DNA of 8,638 nucleotides from Alphaproteobacteria bacterium (lineage in GTDB: Bacteria > Pseudomonadota > Alphaproteobacteria > Caulobacterales > Parvularculaceae). Each line of letters begins with the position of its first letter. Position 1 is the first letter of the stretch. Where the stretch lies: contig JAUIEG010000086.1 of assembly GCA_030428745.1 (NCBI GenBank), positions 1 to 8,638 on the forward strand, in the 5' to 3' direction. The position numbers and the translations under genes were made by a program. Below the pieces are notes generated by a model. The model saw only the letters and a list, made by a program, of their open reading frames with translations, made no database searches and was not told the origin of the DNA. Positions 1 to 6,415 of the stretch are shown in pieces.

Positions 1-484
1 ACGGCGCGGACAAGGGCGCAGCGCCCAGAACCGGAACCAGATATTCCGACACCCAGTCCCCATAGGTGTCATTATGCGCGCACTGAACAATATAAGCTTC
101 AGGCATCGCCTCATTTGGACGATGGGTTTCAAGCAGAAGGCGCAATCCCGGCCGGCCGGCGCTGTAGCGCTCTTCAAAACACCCCTCGCGCCAGACGCCG
201 CCATTGGGCGTGACAATCAGATCGTCAGCGTCCTCAAGCTGCGACCGGGGCAAACGAAAGGCCATGCGCCCCTGTTCATGGACCCCGTTCGCAATCTGCA
301 AAGGCGCATCGCCCTTGAAGGAGACCCGTTTGTCGAAAACGATTTCTGTTTCATCACTCGGAATAGGCCGATAGCGCCCGGCGGCGGCGAAACTCCAGCG
401 CCACATCTTGGAGATGTCATTGCGCAATGCCGCCGCCCGCGCTGGCCCCAGGATAGCGGAAAGCGCCATGGTCAGCCCCTTCAT
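1..484 (-). CDS. GT61/DUF563-like glycosyltransferase, second tandem copy (C-terminus off the window)
   Basis: The frame opens at ATG 484 and stays open to the left edge: 161 residues are visible and the C-terminal part is missing. The product starts MKGLTMALSAILGPARA and aligns colinearly with the upstream protein: GRYRPIP at 36-42 in both, FKGD, EQG, IVTPNGG-W-EG, RPGLRLLL and HNDTYGDW-SEYL (137-148). By hand count identity is about 45% over residues 36-161. This supports an old duplication or two related enzymes of one pathway rather than a recent copy. The start overlaps the previous stop as ATGA (481-484), with GGAGG at 489-493 only 4 nt before the ATG. A second in-frame ATG at 469 has AAGGGG with a 6-nt spacer and is the alternative start. 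The catalytic C-terminal H-G motif cannot be checked here. Confidence 0.8.
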   Translation of the reverse strand, partial: MKGLTMALSAILGPARAAALRNDISKMWRWSFAAAGRYRPIPSDETEIVFDKRVSFKGDAPLQIANGVHEQGRMAFRLPRSQLEDADDLIVTPNGGVWREGCFEERYSAGRPGLRLLLETHRPNEAMPEAYIVQCAHNDTYGDWVSEYLVPVLGAAPLSAP

Positions 485-493
485 GGCGCCTCC
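481..493 (-). promoter_or_regulatory. ATGA stop/start overlap with GGAGG ribosome site
   Basis: The ATG of the second GT61-like gene (482-484) overlaps the TGA of the first (481-483). GGAGG (489-493) lies inside the end of the first gene, 4 nt from the ATG. This arrangement is typical of translational coupling between genes whose products are made together. Confidence 0.75.
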
Positions 494-1548
494 ATCGGCG
501 CATCAAGCGTCGCATCAAGACGCTCCGCCACACCGGGCCAGTCGGTGCATAAAATTGTATAATCCTCGACGCCAAGACTGGCGGCAAAGAACAGGAAAGA
601 GTTCATCCACCAGTCATCGCTCACAAACTCAATAACCCTTCGCGGGCGCCAATAGACCATATTGTAAGCAGCCGATCCGTGGTCAAACAAAACCGTCTCT
701 GCTTTCTCGCCGGCCTTTATATAATCATCGAGCGTAGCGTTCGCCGTGCGCAGAACAACACCGCCGCGTTTGCGCACGGCATCTTCGACGATTAGATTTG
801 GATGAGTTCGGTCCGCGACTTCGGAACGCTCTCCATGACGCGACAGGTACAGGAGCGAACCAGGCGCAGGAGATGGCGGCGTGACCTTCAAAAGTCTAGC
901 AAGCGCACTGGCAAACTCTGGCCGCCAGTAGCGCACGAAGCGCCTCTGACGCATCACCTTCGCCCGCTTGATCAGCAAGGGTTCGTCAACACCGACGCAC
1001 TCAATCCCAATCCGCGCGCAATCACGTTGGACATAAGTCTTCGCGGCCAGGGCGGCAGGCAAAAACACGGGCGCATCAATATGGGGGAGCTGGGCCAGCG
1101 GCGTCAGATATTCACCCATCCAGTCGCCAAAAGTGTCTACATGTTCCGATTGGATGAAATAGCCGCCAGGCGCCGTCTTCTTCGGCTGATGGTCGGCAAG
1201 CAGCATTCTAAGGCCGGGTTTAACGGCGCTGTATTTTTCAAAAAGCACGCCCTCCTTCCAGCCGCCGCCGCAAGGCGTGACAACGAGGTTCTCAACTTCC
1301 TCGAAAACCGGTCTCTCTATGGCGAAGCGCAACAGCCATTGACCCTGTTCATCGCCGGCTTCCCGGGGAATATCACCCTTAAAAGGAAAGAATTCGCCCT
1401 GAACGGTTTCGGTTTCGGCGGCGGGAATGGGTCTATAGCGGCCAGCCGCAGAAAAAAGGCCGCGCCATACCTTACCGACGCCACTACGCAGGTTCGCCAT
1501 TGGCGCTTGCACTTTTGAGTGCCGTAAAAAGGCCGCTGATATTAACAT
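481..1548 (-). CDS. GT61/DUF563-like glycosyltransferase (first of a tandem pair)
   Basis: The 355-residue protein resembles the GT61 (DUF563) glycosyltransferase family, whose bacterial members are often encoded in polysaccharide loci. Visible signs: YFIQSEHVDTFGDWMGEYL (130-148), in the place of the family's N-Y-F-H-W-like motif; LLYLSRHGERSEVAD followed by N251 and E255 (232-255), like the family's ‘Y-x-S-R’ and N-E region; and LFDHGSAAYNMVYW (288-300), the ‘H-G-x-x-x-x-N’ motif near the C-terminus. No membrane segment or signal peptide is clear. The ATG at 1548 is preferred over the ATG at 1500 because the downstream paralog aligns from its own first residue with equal spacing to GRYRPIP; the ribosome site there is weak. 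The stop overlaps the next start as ATGA, so the two are probably translationally coupled. Donor and acceptor are unknown. The 87 nt before it (1549-1635) show no clear terminator or promoter. Confidence 0.8.
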   Translation of the reverse strand: MLISAAFLRHSKVQAPMANLRSGVGKVWRGLFSAAGRYRPIPAAETETVQGEFFPFKGDIPREAGDEQGQWLLRFAIERPVFEEVENLVVTPCGGGWKEGVLFEKYSAVKPGLRMLLADHQPKKTAPGGYFIQSEHVDTFGDWMGEYLTPLAQLPHIDAPVFLPAALAAKTYVQRDCARIGIECVGVDEPLLIKRAKVMRQRRFVRYWRPEFASALARLLKVTPPSPAPGSLLYLSRHGERSEVADRTHPNLIVEDAVRKRGGVVLRTANATLDDYIKAGEKAETVLFDHGSAAYNMVYWRPRRVIEFVSDDWWMNSFLFFAASLGVEDYTILCTDWPGVAERLDATLDAPMEAP

Positions 1549-1635
1549 TAGTCTTCACCCTCGACGAGGCAAGCCGCTCTTTTATGCACAGACCATCAAC
1601 GAGGATGAAAAACTGTCGGTAAAGACGTAGTGAAC

Positions 1636-2031
1636 TTATTCGCCGTCAAGGTCACGAGCCACGTCCGGCCGCGCCAGAAGGCGGTCAATTTTTTGCGCCT
1701 CTGCAAAAGTCTCATCCGCCACAAAAGTCAGGGCCGGCGTGAATTTCAATTCAATCTTCTTACCCAAGAGTCCCCGCAAGTAAGGCGCCACGCGATTAAG
1801 AGCCGCAATAACTTCGTCCTGTTGGCCGCCGCCGAGCGGCGCCGCATAAGCGGTCGCCTGTTTTAGATCGGGCGAAACACGGACTTCGCTGATCGTGACA
1901 GAGACGCCGGCAAGGGCCGGATCGCGCAGAGTTTCACGCTGAAGGAGCTCCGCAAGCGCATGACGGATCAGCTCTCCAGCGCGAAGCTGGCGCTGTGACG
2001 GACCCTTTTTACTGGAAAATCGATTAGCCAT
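1636..2031 (-). CDS. rbfA: 30S ribosome-binding factor RbfA
   Basis: RbfA binds the 30S subunit during late assembly and helps 16S rRNA 5'-end maturation, notably in the cold. The product is 131 residues, normal length. Family features: SQRQLRAGELIRHALAELLQRE at the N-terminus (from residue 12), PALAGVSVTISEVRVSPDLKQATAY (about 38-62), with the SPDL that precedes the central KH-like strand, then LRGLLGKKIELKFTPALTF (about 85-103) and a DE-x(n)-KIDRLL helix (106-119). ATG at 2031 gives the usual MANRF-type start. A purine-rich AGGAAAG lies 14 nt upstream, rather far for a strong ribosome site. The reading frame stays open further upstream, but those residues lack family resemblance. It normally follows infB directly and precedes truB; here it sits between glycosyltransferase genes, 56 nt behind the GT8-like gene and 87 nt before the first GT61-like gene. 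Confidence 0.96.
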   Translation of the reverse strand: MANRFSSKKGPSQRQLRAGELIRHALAELLQRETLRDPALAGVSVTISEVRVSPDLKQATAYAAPLGGGQQDEVIAALNRVAPYLRGLLGKKIELKFTPALTFVADETFAEAQKIDRLLARPDVARDLDGE

Positions 2032-2066
2032 AACGGGAAAATAGGCTTTCCTGAGACAAAGGAAAA

Positions 2067-2074
2067 GGGGGGGG
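2067..2074. repeat. Homopolymer tract G8 (C8 in the transcript)
   Basis: Eight consecutive G on the plus strand lie in the 56-nt spacer between the GT8-like stop and the rbfA start. It is intergenic, so slippage would alter spacing or leader structure but not a reading frame. It is also a possible site of sequencing error. Confidence 0.6.
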
Positions 2075-2087
2075 CGGCAAGCTGGCG

Positions 2088-2951
2088 TTACAGCCGACCG
2101 CGCAGGACCAAACGCAAAGCAGAGGCGGCCGCTGACACGGGCCGCGCCAGCGCAATATATTGCCCGGGACGAGAAAGCTCCGTCCACGGATTTCCGGTTT
2201 CGATGAACTGCATTAGCGCTTCCTGGTCGATAGAACCCGTTTCCTTCAACCCTTTCGCCATCACATGCAGCACCGTTTCGTTACGATTTTCAAAATCCTC
2301 TGCAAAAACGTGGAATAACCGGGGGCGGATCGCATGATAAGTTTTCGCCCAGATTTGCGAATTAAACGTCGGCGGCAACCACTCTATCTCAACATCAGAA
2401 CGATATAAGGCTGAATTCAAAAACACCTGATCGAAATAAAACCCGTCTCCGACGCTGGCGAGCCATGCCTCAAGCGCACCGCCTATTGCGGCCTGAACCG
2501 ACGGCTTGTCGCGCATGCCCATCACACCGGAATTGAAATAGCGGCGCGGGATAGAAAGACCCGACTTCTGCGCATATTCCCGAATGTGGTCGGGCATGTC
2601 CGGCTTATCCTCGACCACTGCAAAATCGCCGCGATGGCTTGCAAGGGGCGTCAGATCCTGGGCGACAAGCGTATCGCAATCAACGAAGACGACGTCGCCC
2701 TTGACCAGCGAGCGGCTGGAAAGCTTCAACAACCTGCTCGACATGGCCGGGGGGAAATCGCCGGTGGGATGGGCAATCCAGTCGGAGGCAAGATCACGCA
2801 AGAGGCCTGTCGCCGGCGTTTTGAGCGCGGCTGTCATCTCGTCCGTAATGAAGGTTATGCGGGCGCCGGGCGTCACGCGTTTGAGCGTTGTCGCGGAGAC
2901 AGCCGCCATTTCAGCGAAATAGCCGCCATCAGGCGCAACCAAGACATACAT
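2088..2951 (-). CDS. Putative GT8-like glycosyltransferase (GT-A fold)
   Basis: This is a probable cytoplasmic nucleotide-sugar-dependent glycosyltransferase of 287 residues from the ATG chosen here. Features seen, numbered from that ATG: N-terminal MYVLVAPDGGYFAEMAAVSA, a nucleotide-binding first strand; FVDCDTL with the metal-binding D-x-D (D91, D93); RYFNSGVMGM (137-146), the N-S-G acceptor-side motif of GT8-type enzymes; FDQVFLN (173-179); and a late His (HVMAKG, about 229) like the second metal-ligand region. No signal peptide or membrane segment is evident. Donor and acceptor are unknown; a role in a surface polysaccharide or lipopolysaccharide is inferred from the glycosyltransferase genes nearby. 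The start is uncertain: TTG at 2975, with a purine-rich GGGGG upstream, would add 8 residues. I prefer the ATG because homologous folds begin at this strand and the -10-like box leaves it a normal leader. rbfA starts 56 nt downstream. Confidence 0.83.
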   Translation of the reverse strand: MYVLVAPDGGYFAEMAAVSATTLKRVTPGARITFITDEMTAALKTPATGLLRDLASDWIAHPTGDFPPAMSSRLLKLSSRSLVKGDVVFVDCDTLVAQDLTPLASHRGDFAVVEDKPDMPDHIREYAQKSGLSIPRRYFNSGVMGMRDKPSVQAAIGGALEAWLASVGDGFYFDQVFLNSALYRSDVEIEWLPPTFNSQIWAKTYHAIRPRLFHVFAEDFENRNETVLHVMAKGLKETGSIDQEALMQFIETGNPWTELSRPGQYIALARPVSAAASALRLVLRGRL

Positions 2952-2989
2952 GAAATGTGGAGACCCTGAGGTCAAACACGCCCCCTTAA

Positions 2990-2995
2990 ATTATA
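2990..2995 (-). promoter_or_regulatory. TATAAT -10-like box before the GT8-like gene
   Basis: A perfect TATAAT reads on the minus strand, in an AT-rich patch unusual for this GC-rich region. No clear TTGACA stands at the standard distance. The CTGTAA/TTACAG array begins about 50 bp upstream, where an activator or repressor could act. Transcription starting 6-8 nt downstream would leave very little leader before TTG 2975 and about 30 nt before ATG 2951. Confidence 0.4.
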
Positions 2996-3013
2996 AGCCG
3001 ATGAATTTAGCGG

Positions 3014-3031
3014 TGCGGCCCAAAGGCCGCA
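3014..3031. repeat. GC-rich 7-bp inverted repeat (hairpin)
   Basis: TGCGGCC and GGCCGCA are perfectly complementary around a 4-nt loop. Neither strand has a following T-run, so a simple intrinsic terminator is unlikely. It lies between the CTGTAA/TTACAG array and the TATAAT box upstream of the glycosyltransferase gene. Confidence 0.4.
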
Positions 3032-3044
3032 ATCGCTCATCATC

Positions 3045-3078
3045 TTGCAGTTCTGTAACCCTTACAGAATGACTGTAA
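3045..3078. promoter_or_regulatory. Array of TTACAG/CTGTAA half-sites; candidate operator
   Basis: On the plus strand, TTCTGTAA (3051-3058), CCC, then TTACAGAA (3062-3069) form a perfect 8-bp dyad. A further CTGTAA lies at 3073-3078, exactly 20 bp (about two helical turns) from the first CTGTAA at 3053. A near-match TTGCAG is at 3045-3050. The four half-sites alternate in orientation. This looks like a transcription-factor binding region upstream of the GT8-like gene; I do not recognise the regulator. The dyad could also form a small RNA hairpin, but no T-tract follows on either strand. Confidence 0.45.
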
Positions 3079-3094
3079 ATCCCTGCTCGGTCGT

Positions 3095-3129
3095 AAAACG
3101 CCGCCGGACCCCTTCGGTTCCCCGCAGCG
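3095..3129 (-). terminator. Probable intrinsic terminator after the acetyltransferase gene
   Basis: The structure starts at the base after the acetyltransferase TGA. CGCTGC (3124-3129) pairs with GCGGCG (3099-3104), with one G·U pair. Inside, GGAACC and GGGTCC pair with one mismatch around a GAAG loop. TTTTA follows (run at 3095-3098). The stem is GC-rich but interrupted and the T-run is short, so efficiency is uncertain. Position and orientation fit the end of the nusA-infB-acetyltransferase unit. Confidence 0.5.
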
Positions 3130-3645
3130 TCATTGTTGGTAGCGTGTCCAAACCCGCGCATCATGGTGAAGAAGGCCGAAAATGACGCTGTCGCGCTCAC
3201 CGATATGGGTCATCCAGGTCCCCCGCAACACCCCTTCGCGCTGAAACCCCAAACGCTCAAACAGGCGGATAGAAGGCGCATTGTCGGTATCGACATCGGC
3301 GAAAATCCGGCGCGCGCCGCGATTGTCAAAGCCGTCATCGATGATGTCAGCAAGCGCATTCACCGCCAGGCCGCGCCCCTGCGCTTTTGGGCAAAGCATG
3401 ATCCCGATTTCCCAGACATCACGCCCGCGCGGAATCAAAGTCGCCCGGCCGAGCGCCTCGCCATCTTGCTTCTCGACAATCGCCCAGGTCGTCTCCTCCG
3501 TCCCGTCATTCCATTTTTTCAGGAGACTGACGGTGTCAGCGACAGATTTCGTCGCCGGGTCGGCAAGATAAGCGCAACACTCTTCGTCGCCGAAGATCGC
3601 ATGCAAGGCAGGACCATCCCTGAGGGGATCAAGCAAACGGAGCAT
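3130..3645 (-). CDS. GNAT N-acetyltransferase, RimJ/RimL-like
   Basis: This is an acetyl-CoA-dependent N-acetyltransferase of 171 residues, typical length for the Acetyltransf_3 (RimJ/RimL-type) group. The N-terminal beta/alpha part reads DPLRDGPALHAIFGDEEC, followed by WAIVEKQDGEALGRATL (54-70). Acetyl-CoA-binding motif A is IGIMLCPKAQGRGLA (80-94), with the Q-x-x-G-x-A-type pyrophosphate loop represented by QGRGLA. Motif B is DTDNAPSIRLFERLGF (119-134), the usual N-x-x-S helix. The C-terminus (GERDSVIFGLL) matches the closing strand of this group. The substrate cannot be read from sequence: family members acetylate ribosomal proteins, other proteins, amino acids or antibiotics. ATG at 3645 is preceded by GGAG with an 8-nt spacer. 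Only 29 nt separate it from infB, so it is very likely the last gene of the nusA-infB transcription unit, ahead of a terminator. Sitting here makes a ribosome-related substrate attractive but unproven. Confidence 0.92.
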   Translation of the reverse strand: MLRLLDPLRDGPALHAIFGDEECCAYLADPATKSVADTVSLLKKWNDGTEETTWAIVEKQDGEALGRATLIPRGRDVWEIGIMLCPKAQGRGLAVNALADIIDDGFDNRGARRIFADVDTDNAPSIRLFERLGFQREGVLRGTWMTHIGERDSVIFGLLHHDARVWTRYQQ

Positions 3646-3674
3646 GAGTCTTTCTCCGAAGCTAACGGCTGCGG

Positions 3675-6308
3675 TTAAAGCGTCCGCGTCACCTTCTCAA
3701 CGGAAAAGCACTCGATGACGTCGCCGGCGCGCATGTCTTCGTAATTAGCGAAGCTCATGCCGCATTCCTGACCGCCGGGCACTTCATTGACGTCATCCTT
3801 GAAGCGCTTGAGCTGCGAAAGCTCGCCTTCGTGAATGACGACGTTGTCGCGGATAAGGCGGACTTTCGCGCCGCGCTCCACTTTGCCTTCGGTCACGCGG
3901 CAGCCAGCGACTTTGCCGTGCTTCGAAATGTTGAACACTTCGAGGATTTCCGCATTGCCAAGGAAGGTTTCCCGCAATTCCGGCTCAAGCATGCCGGACA
4001 GCGTCGCCTTGATATCGTCGATCAGGTTGTAGATCACCGAATAGTAACGAATCTCGACCTTCGACCGCTCGGCCTCTTCGCGCGCCTGTTTATTGGCGCG
4101 GACATTGAAGCCGATGACCGGTGCGCTCGACGCCTCGGCGAGAATGACATCGCTTTCGGAAATACCGCCGACGCCTGTATGCAGGACGCGCACACGAACT
4201 TCGTCATTGTTGAATTTTTCCAGCGAGCCGACAATCGCTTCGATCGAACCCTGCACATCGCCTTTAATAACGATCGGCAGTTCTTTGACTTCCGAATCCT
4301 GCAGCTGCGCCATCATCTGCTCGAGCGATGTGCCAGACGACTTCGCCGCCGCCTTCTCGCGCCGCTGGCGCTGGCGGAATTCGGCGATCTCGCGGGCTTT
4401 TGCTTCGCTATCGACAACGTTGAACGTGTCGCCCGGTTCAGGGGCGCCATTGAGCCCGAGGACCTCCACCGGATAGGCGGGCCCCGCTTCTTGCACGGTT
4501 TTGCCTTTATCATCGGTCATGGCGCGCACTTTGCCCCATTCCGATCCGACGACGAGAATATCGCCGCGCTTCAGGCTGCCGCGCTCAACCAGCAGCGTCG
4601 CCACCGCGCCGCGACCTTTGTCGAGACGCGCCTCAACGACCGCGCCGTTCGCAGGACGGTCCGGATTGGCTTTGAGGTCGAGCAGTTCAGCCTGCAACAG
4701 GATCGCGTCCTGAAGGCCGTCGAGATTCATCTTTTTGAGCGCCGAGACTTCGACGTCCTGAACGTCGCCGCCCATGCTCTCGACCTGGATCTCATATTGG
4801 AGGAGATCGGTGCGAACCTTGTTAGGGTCGGCGTCGGGTTTGTCGACCTTGTTGATGGCGACAATGATCGGCACACCGGCGGCTTTGGCGTGACTGATCG
4901 CCTCTTCCGTCTGCGGCATGATGGAATCATCCGCCGCAACCACGAGAATGATGATATCCGTGACTTTGGCCCCGCGCGCGCGCATCTGCGTGAAGGCGGC
5001 GTGGCCCGGCGTATCAAGGAAGGTGATCTTGCGGTCATCGCCCAGCGTCACCTGATAAGCGCCGATATGCTGGGTAATGCCGCCAGCCTCGCCAGCGACC
5101 ACATCCGTCTGACGCATGGCGTCGAGAAGCGACGTCTTGCCGTGATCCACATGGCCCATGATGGTGACGACTGGCGGACGCGGTTTCAGATCCGCTTCGT
5201 CGTCTTCGGCGCCGTCAAGGCCCACTTCAACATCGGCTTCCGAGACGCGTTTCACAGAGTGGCCGAGATCTTCGGCGATGAGCTGCGCCGTGTCGGCGTC
5301 GAGAATTTCATTCGACGTGACCATCTGGCCCTGCTTCATCAATTCCTTGACGAGATCGACGGCGCGCATGGACATGCGCGCAGCGAGCTCCTGCACGGTG
5401 ATGGTTTCTGGAATGATGACATCGCGCAAGACGCGTTCGCCGCCACGCTGCTGGCGGGCGAGCTTTTCGCGTTCGCGGGCGCGCTTCACCGATGCGAGCG
5501 AGCGCTGACGCTCCTCGTCATCGAGCGCATTGGCGATGGTGAGCTTGCCTGAACGGCGGCGCGGCGCTTCTTTCGCCTTGCCGGCCTCACGACGGTCATC
5601 ACCGCCGCCCTTGCGCTTGGTCTTGAGGCGGCCGCCGAGCTGGGCAAGCGGATTGTCAGGATCCGCTGCTTTGCTGGCGTCGGCTTTCTGTTCTTCTTCT
5701 TCGCGGCCCTTCGCGCGGGCGTCGGTTTTGGCCGCGTTGCGCTTTTTGCGCTCACGCTCTTCTTCCTCAAGCGCTTCGCGGGCTTCTTCTTCGGCCTTGC
5801 GGCGTTCTTCAGCTTCGCGGGCGCGCTTTTCTTCTTCAACAGCCTGACGCTTGCGCTCTTCTTCGAGACGCGAGCGTTCTTCGGCTTCACGCGCTTCGCG
5901 TTCGGCGCGTTCGACGGCGTCGCGTTTATCGCGCTCAGCCTTTTGCTTGCGCGCGGTCGCGAGGGCTGCGGCGCGAGCCTGTTTTTCATCGTCGGAGAGC
6001 GTGCGAAGAACAGCTGCGCTTTTCTTCTTCTCCTCAGCCTCTTTGGCGGCGGCCGCGGCCTTCGCCGCTGCGGCTTTATCCTCAGCGGGCTTTTGAGCGG
6101 CCTTTTTCTCAGGCGCTTCCTTGACCTCGGCCTTCGCCGGCGCCTCGCCAGGCTTTTTCGGCGCCAGGACGCGGCGTTTCTTGGTCTCGACAACAACCGT
6201 CTTGGAGCGGCCGTGGCTAAAGCTCTGCTTAACGGCGCCCGTCTCCGTGCGGCGCAGTGTCAGCGGCCGGCGCGGTTTGCTGGTTTCAGTTTCGACGTCG
6301 TCGCTCAT
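3675..6308 (-). CDS. infB: Translation initiation factor IF-2
   Basis: IF-2 is the GTPase that brings fMet-tRNA to the 30S subunit and promotes 50S joining in the cytoplasm. The product is 877 residues. A short conserved alphaproteobacterial start (SDDVETETSKPRRPLTLRR) is followed by a charged, Lys/Glu/Ala/Arg-rich, probably coiled-coil segment (about 50-290). Next come the IF2_N domain (about 299-350, PETITVQELAARM) and the G domain: G1 GHVDHGKT 385-392, switch region GGITQHIGAY 409-418, G3 DTPGH 432-436, G4 NKVD 486-489, G5 SAL 522-524. Domains II, III and the fMet-tRNA-binding C-terminal domain follow (about 555-877, with IKGDVQGSIEAI near 681). All GTPase residues are intact. ATG at 6308 has GGAG at 6314-6317 with a 5-nt spacer. 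The gene lies 107 nt behind the YlxR gene, with the acetyltransferase gene 29 nt downstream. Confidence 0.98.
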   Translation of the reverse strand: MSDDVETETSKPRRPLTLRRTETGAVKQSFSHGRSKTVVVETKKRRVLAPKKPGEAPAKAEVKEAPEKKAAQKPAEDKAAAAKAAAAAKEAEEKKKSAAVLRTLSDDEKQARAAALATARKQKAERDKRDAVERAEREAREAEERSRLEEERKRQAVEEEKRAREAEERRKAEEEAREALEEEERERKKRNAAKTDARAKGREEEEQKADASKAADPDNPLAQLGGRLKTKRKGGGDDRREAGKAKEAPRRRSGKLTIANALDDEERQRSLASVKRAREREKLARQQRGGERVLRDVIIPETITVQELAARMSMRAVDLVKELMKQGQMVTSNEILDADTAQLIAEDLGHSVKRVSEADVEVGLDGAEDDEADLKPRPPVVTIMGHVDHGKTSLLDAMRQTDVVAGEAGGITQHIGAYQVTLGDDRKITFLDTPGHAAFTQMRARGAKVTDIIILVVAADDSIMPQTEEAISHAKAAGVPIIVAINKVDKPDADPNKVRTDLLQYEIQVESMGGDVQDVEVSALKKMNLDGLQDAILLQAELLDLKANPDRPANGAVVEARLDKGRGAVATLLVERGSLKRGDILVVGSEWGKVRAMTDDKGKTVQEAGPAYPVEVLGLNGAPEPGDTFNVVDSEAKAREIAEFRQRQRREKAAAKSSGTSLEQMMAQLQDSEVKELPIVIKGDVQGSIEAIVGSLEKFNNDEVRVRVLHTGVGGISESDVILAEASSAPVIGFNVRANKQAREEAERSKVEIRYYSVIYNLIDDIKATLSGMLEPELRETFLGNAEILEVFNISKHGKVAGCRVTEGKVERGAKVRLIRDNVVIHEGELSQLKRFKDDVNEVPGGQECGMSFANYEDMRAGDVIECFSVEKVTRTL

Positions 6309-6313
6309 CCAAT

Positions 6314-6338
6314 CTCCAAATGCGCTTGCTTGAAGCGC
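6314..6338 (-). promoter_or_regulatory. infB ribosome binding site with an adjacent 6-bp leader hairpin
   Basis: On the minus strand, GCGCTT and AAGCGC (6333-6338 and 6322-6327) form a perfect 6-bp inverted repeat around a 5-nt loop. It ends only 4 nt before the GGAG (6314-6317) that serves the infB start at 6308. No T-tract follows, so it is not a terminator. It may be a small structure in the infB leader, or chance. The rest of the 107-nt spacer (6309-6415) has only weak GC-rich pairings and no convincing promoter. Confidence 0.3.
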
Positions 6339-6415
6339 CTTTCTTAGCGGCGGTCCCTTTCCAGGAAGCCGCCATCGACATACAGCCCCAAAGGGCCGGG
6401 GTCCACAGCGAACCC

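Noticed and set aside
802..1518. 238-residue plus-strand open frame antisense to the first GT61-like gene
   Set aside because: The minus-strand frame has a recognisable paralog next door and family motifs. The plus-strand product is Arg-rich with no recognisable domain.
2032..2187. N-terminal extension of rbfA upstream of ATG 2031
   Set aside because: The open frame runs into the GT8-like coding region, and the added residues show no RbfA similarity; the standard start gives normal family length.
3014..3031. GC hairpin as a second intrinsic terminator
   Set aside because: The stem is only 7 bp and no T-run follows on either strand; the stem with TTTTA at 3095-3129 is the better terminator.
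3831..5552. 573-residue open frame on the plus strand antisense to infB
   Set aside because: It lies wholly opposite the highly conserved IF-2 coding sequence. Long antisense open frames are common opposite GC-rich genes. The translation shows no family resemblance and there is no supporting ribosome site.
5680..6100. Repetitive-looking CTTC/TTCG-rich stretch as a DNA repeat
   Set aside because: It is explained by the Glu/Lys/Ala/Arg-rich charged segment of IF-2, which is typical for this protein in alphaproteobacteria.
5486..6196. 236-residue Arg/Lys/Ser-rich minus-strand frame inside infB
   Set aside because: It is an out-of-frame reading of the repetitive Lys/Glu/Ala-coding stretch of the IF-2 N-terminus; its low complexity comes from that codon repetition.
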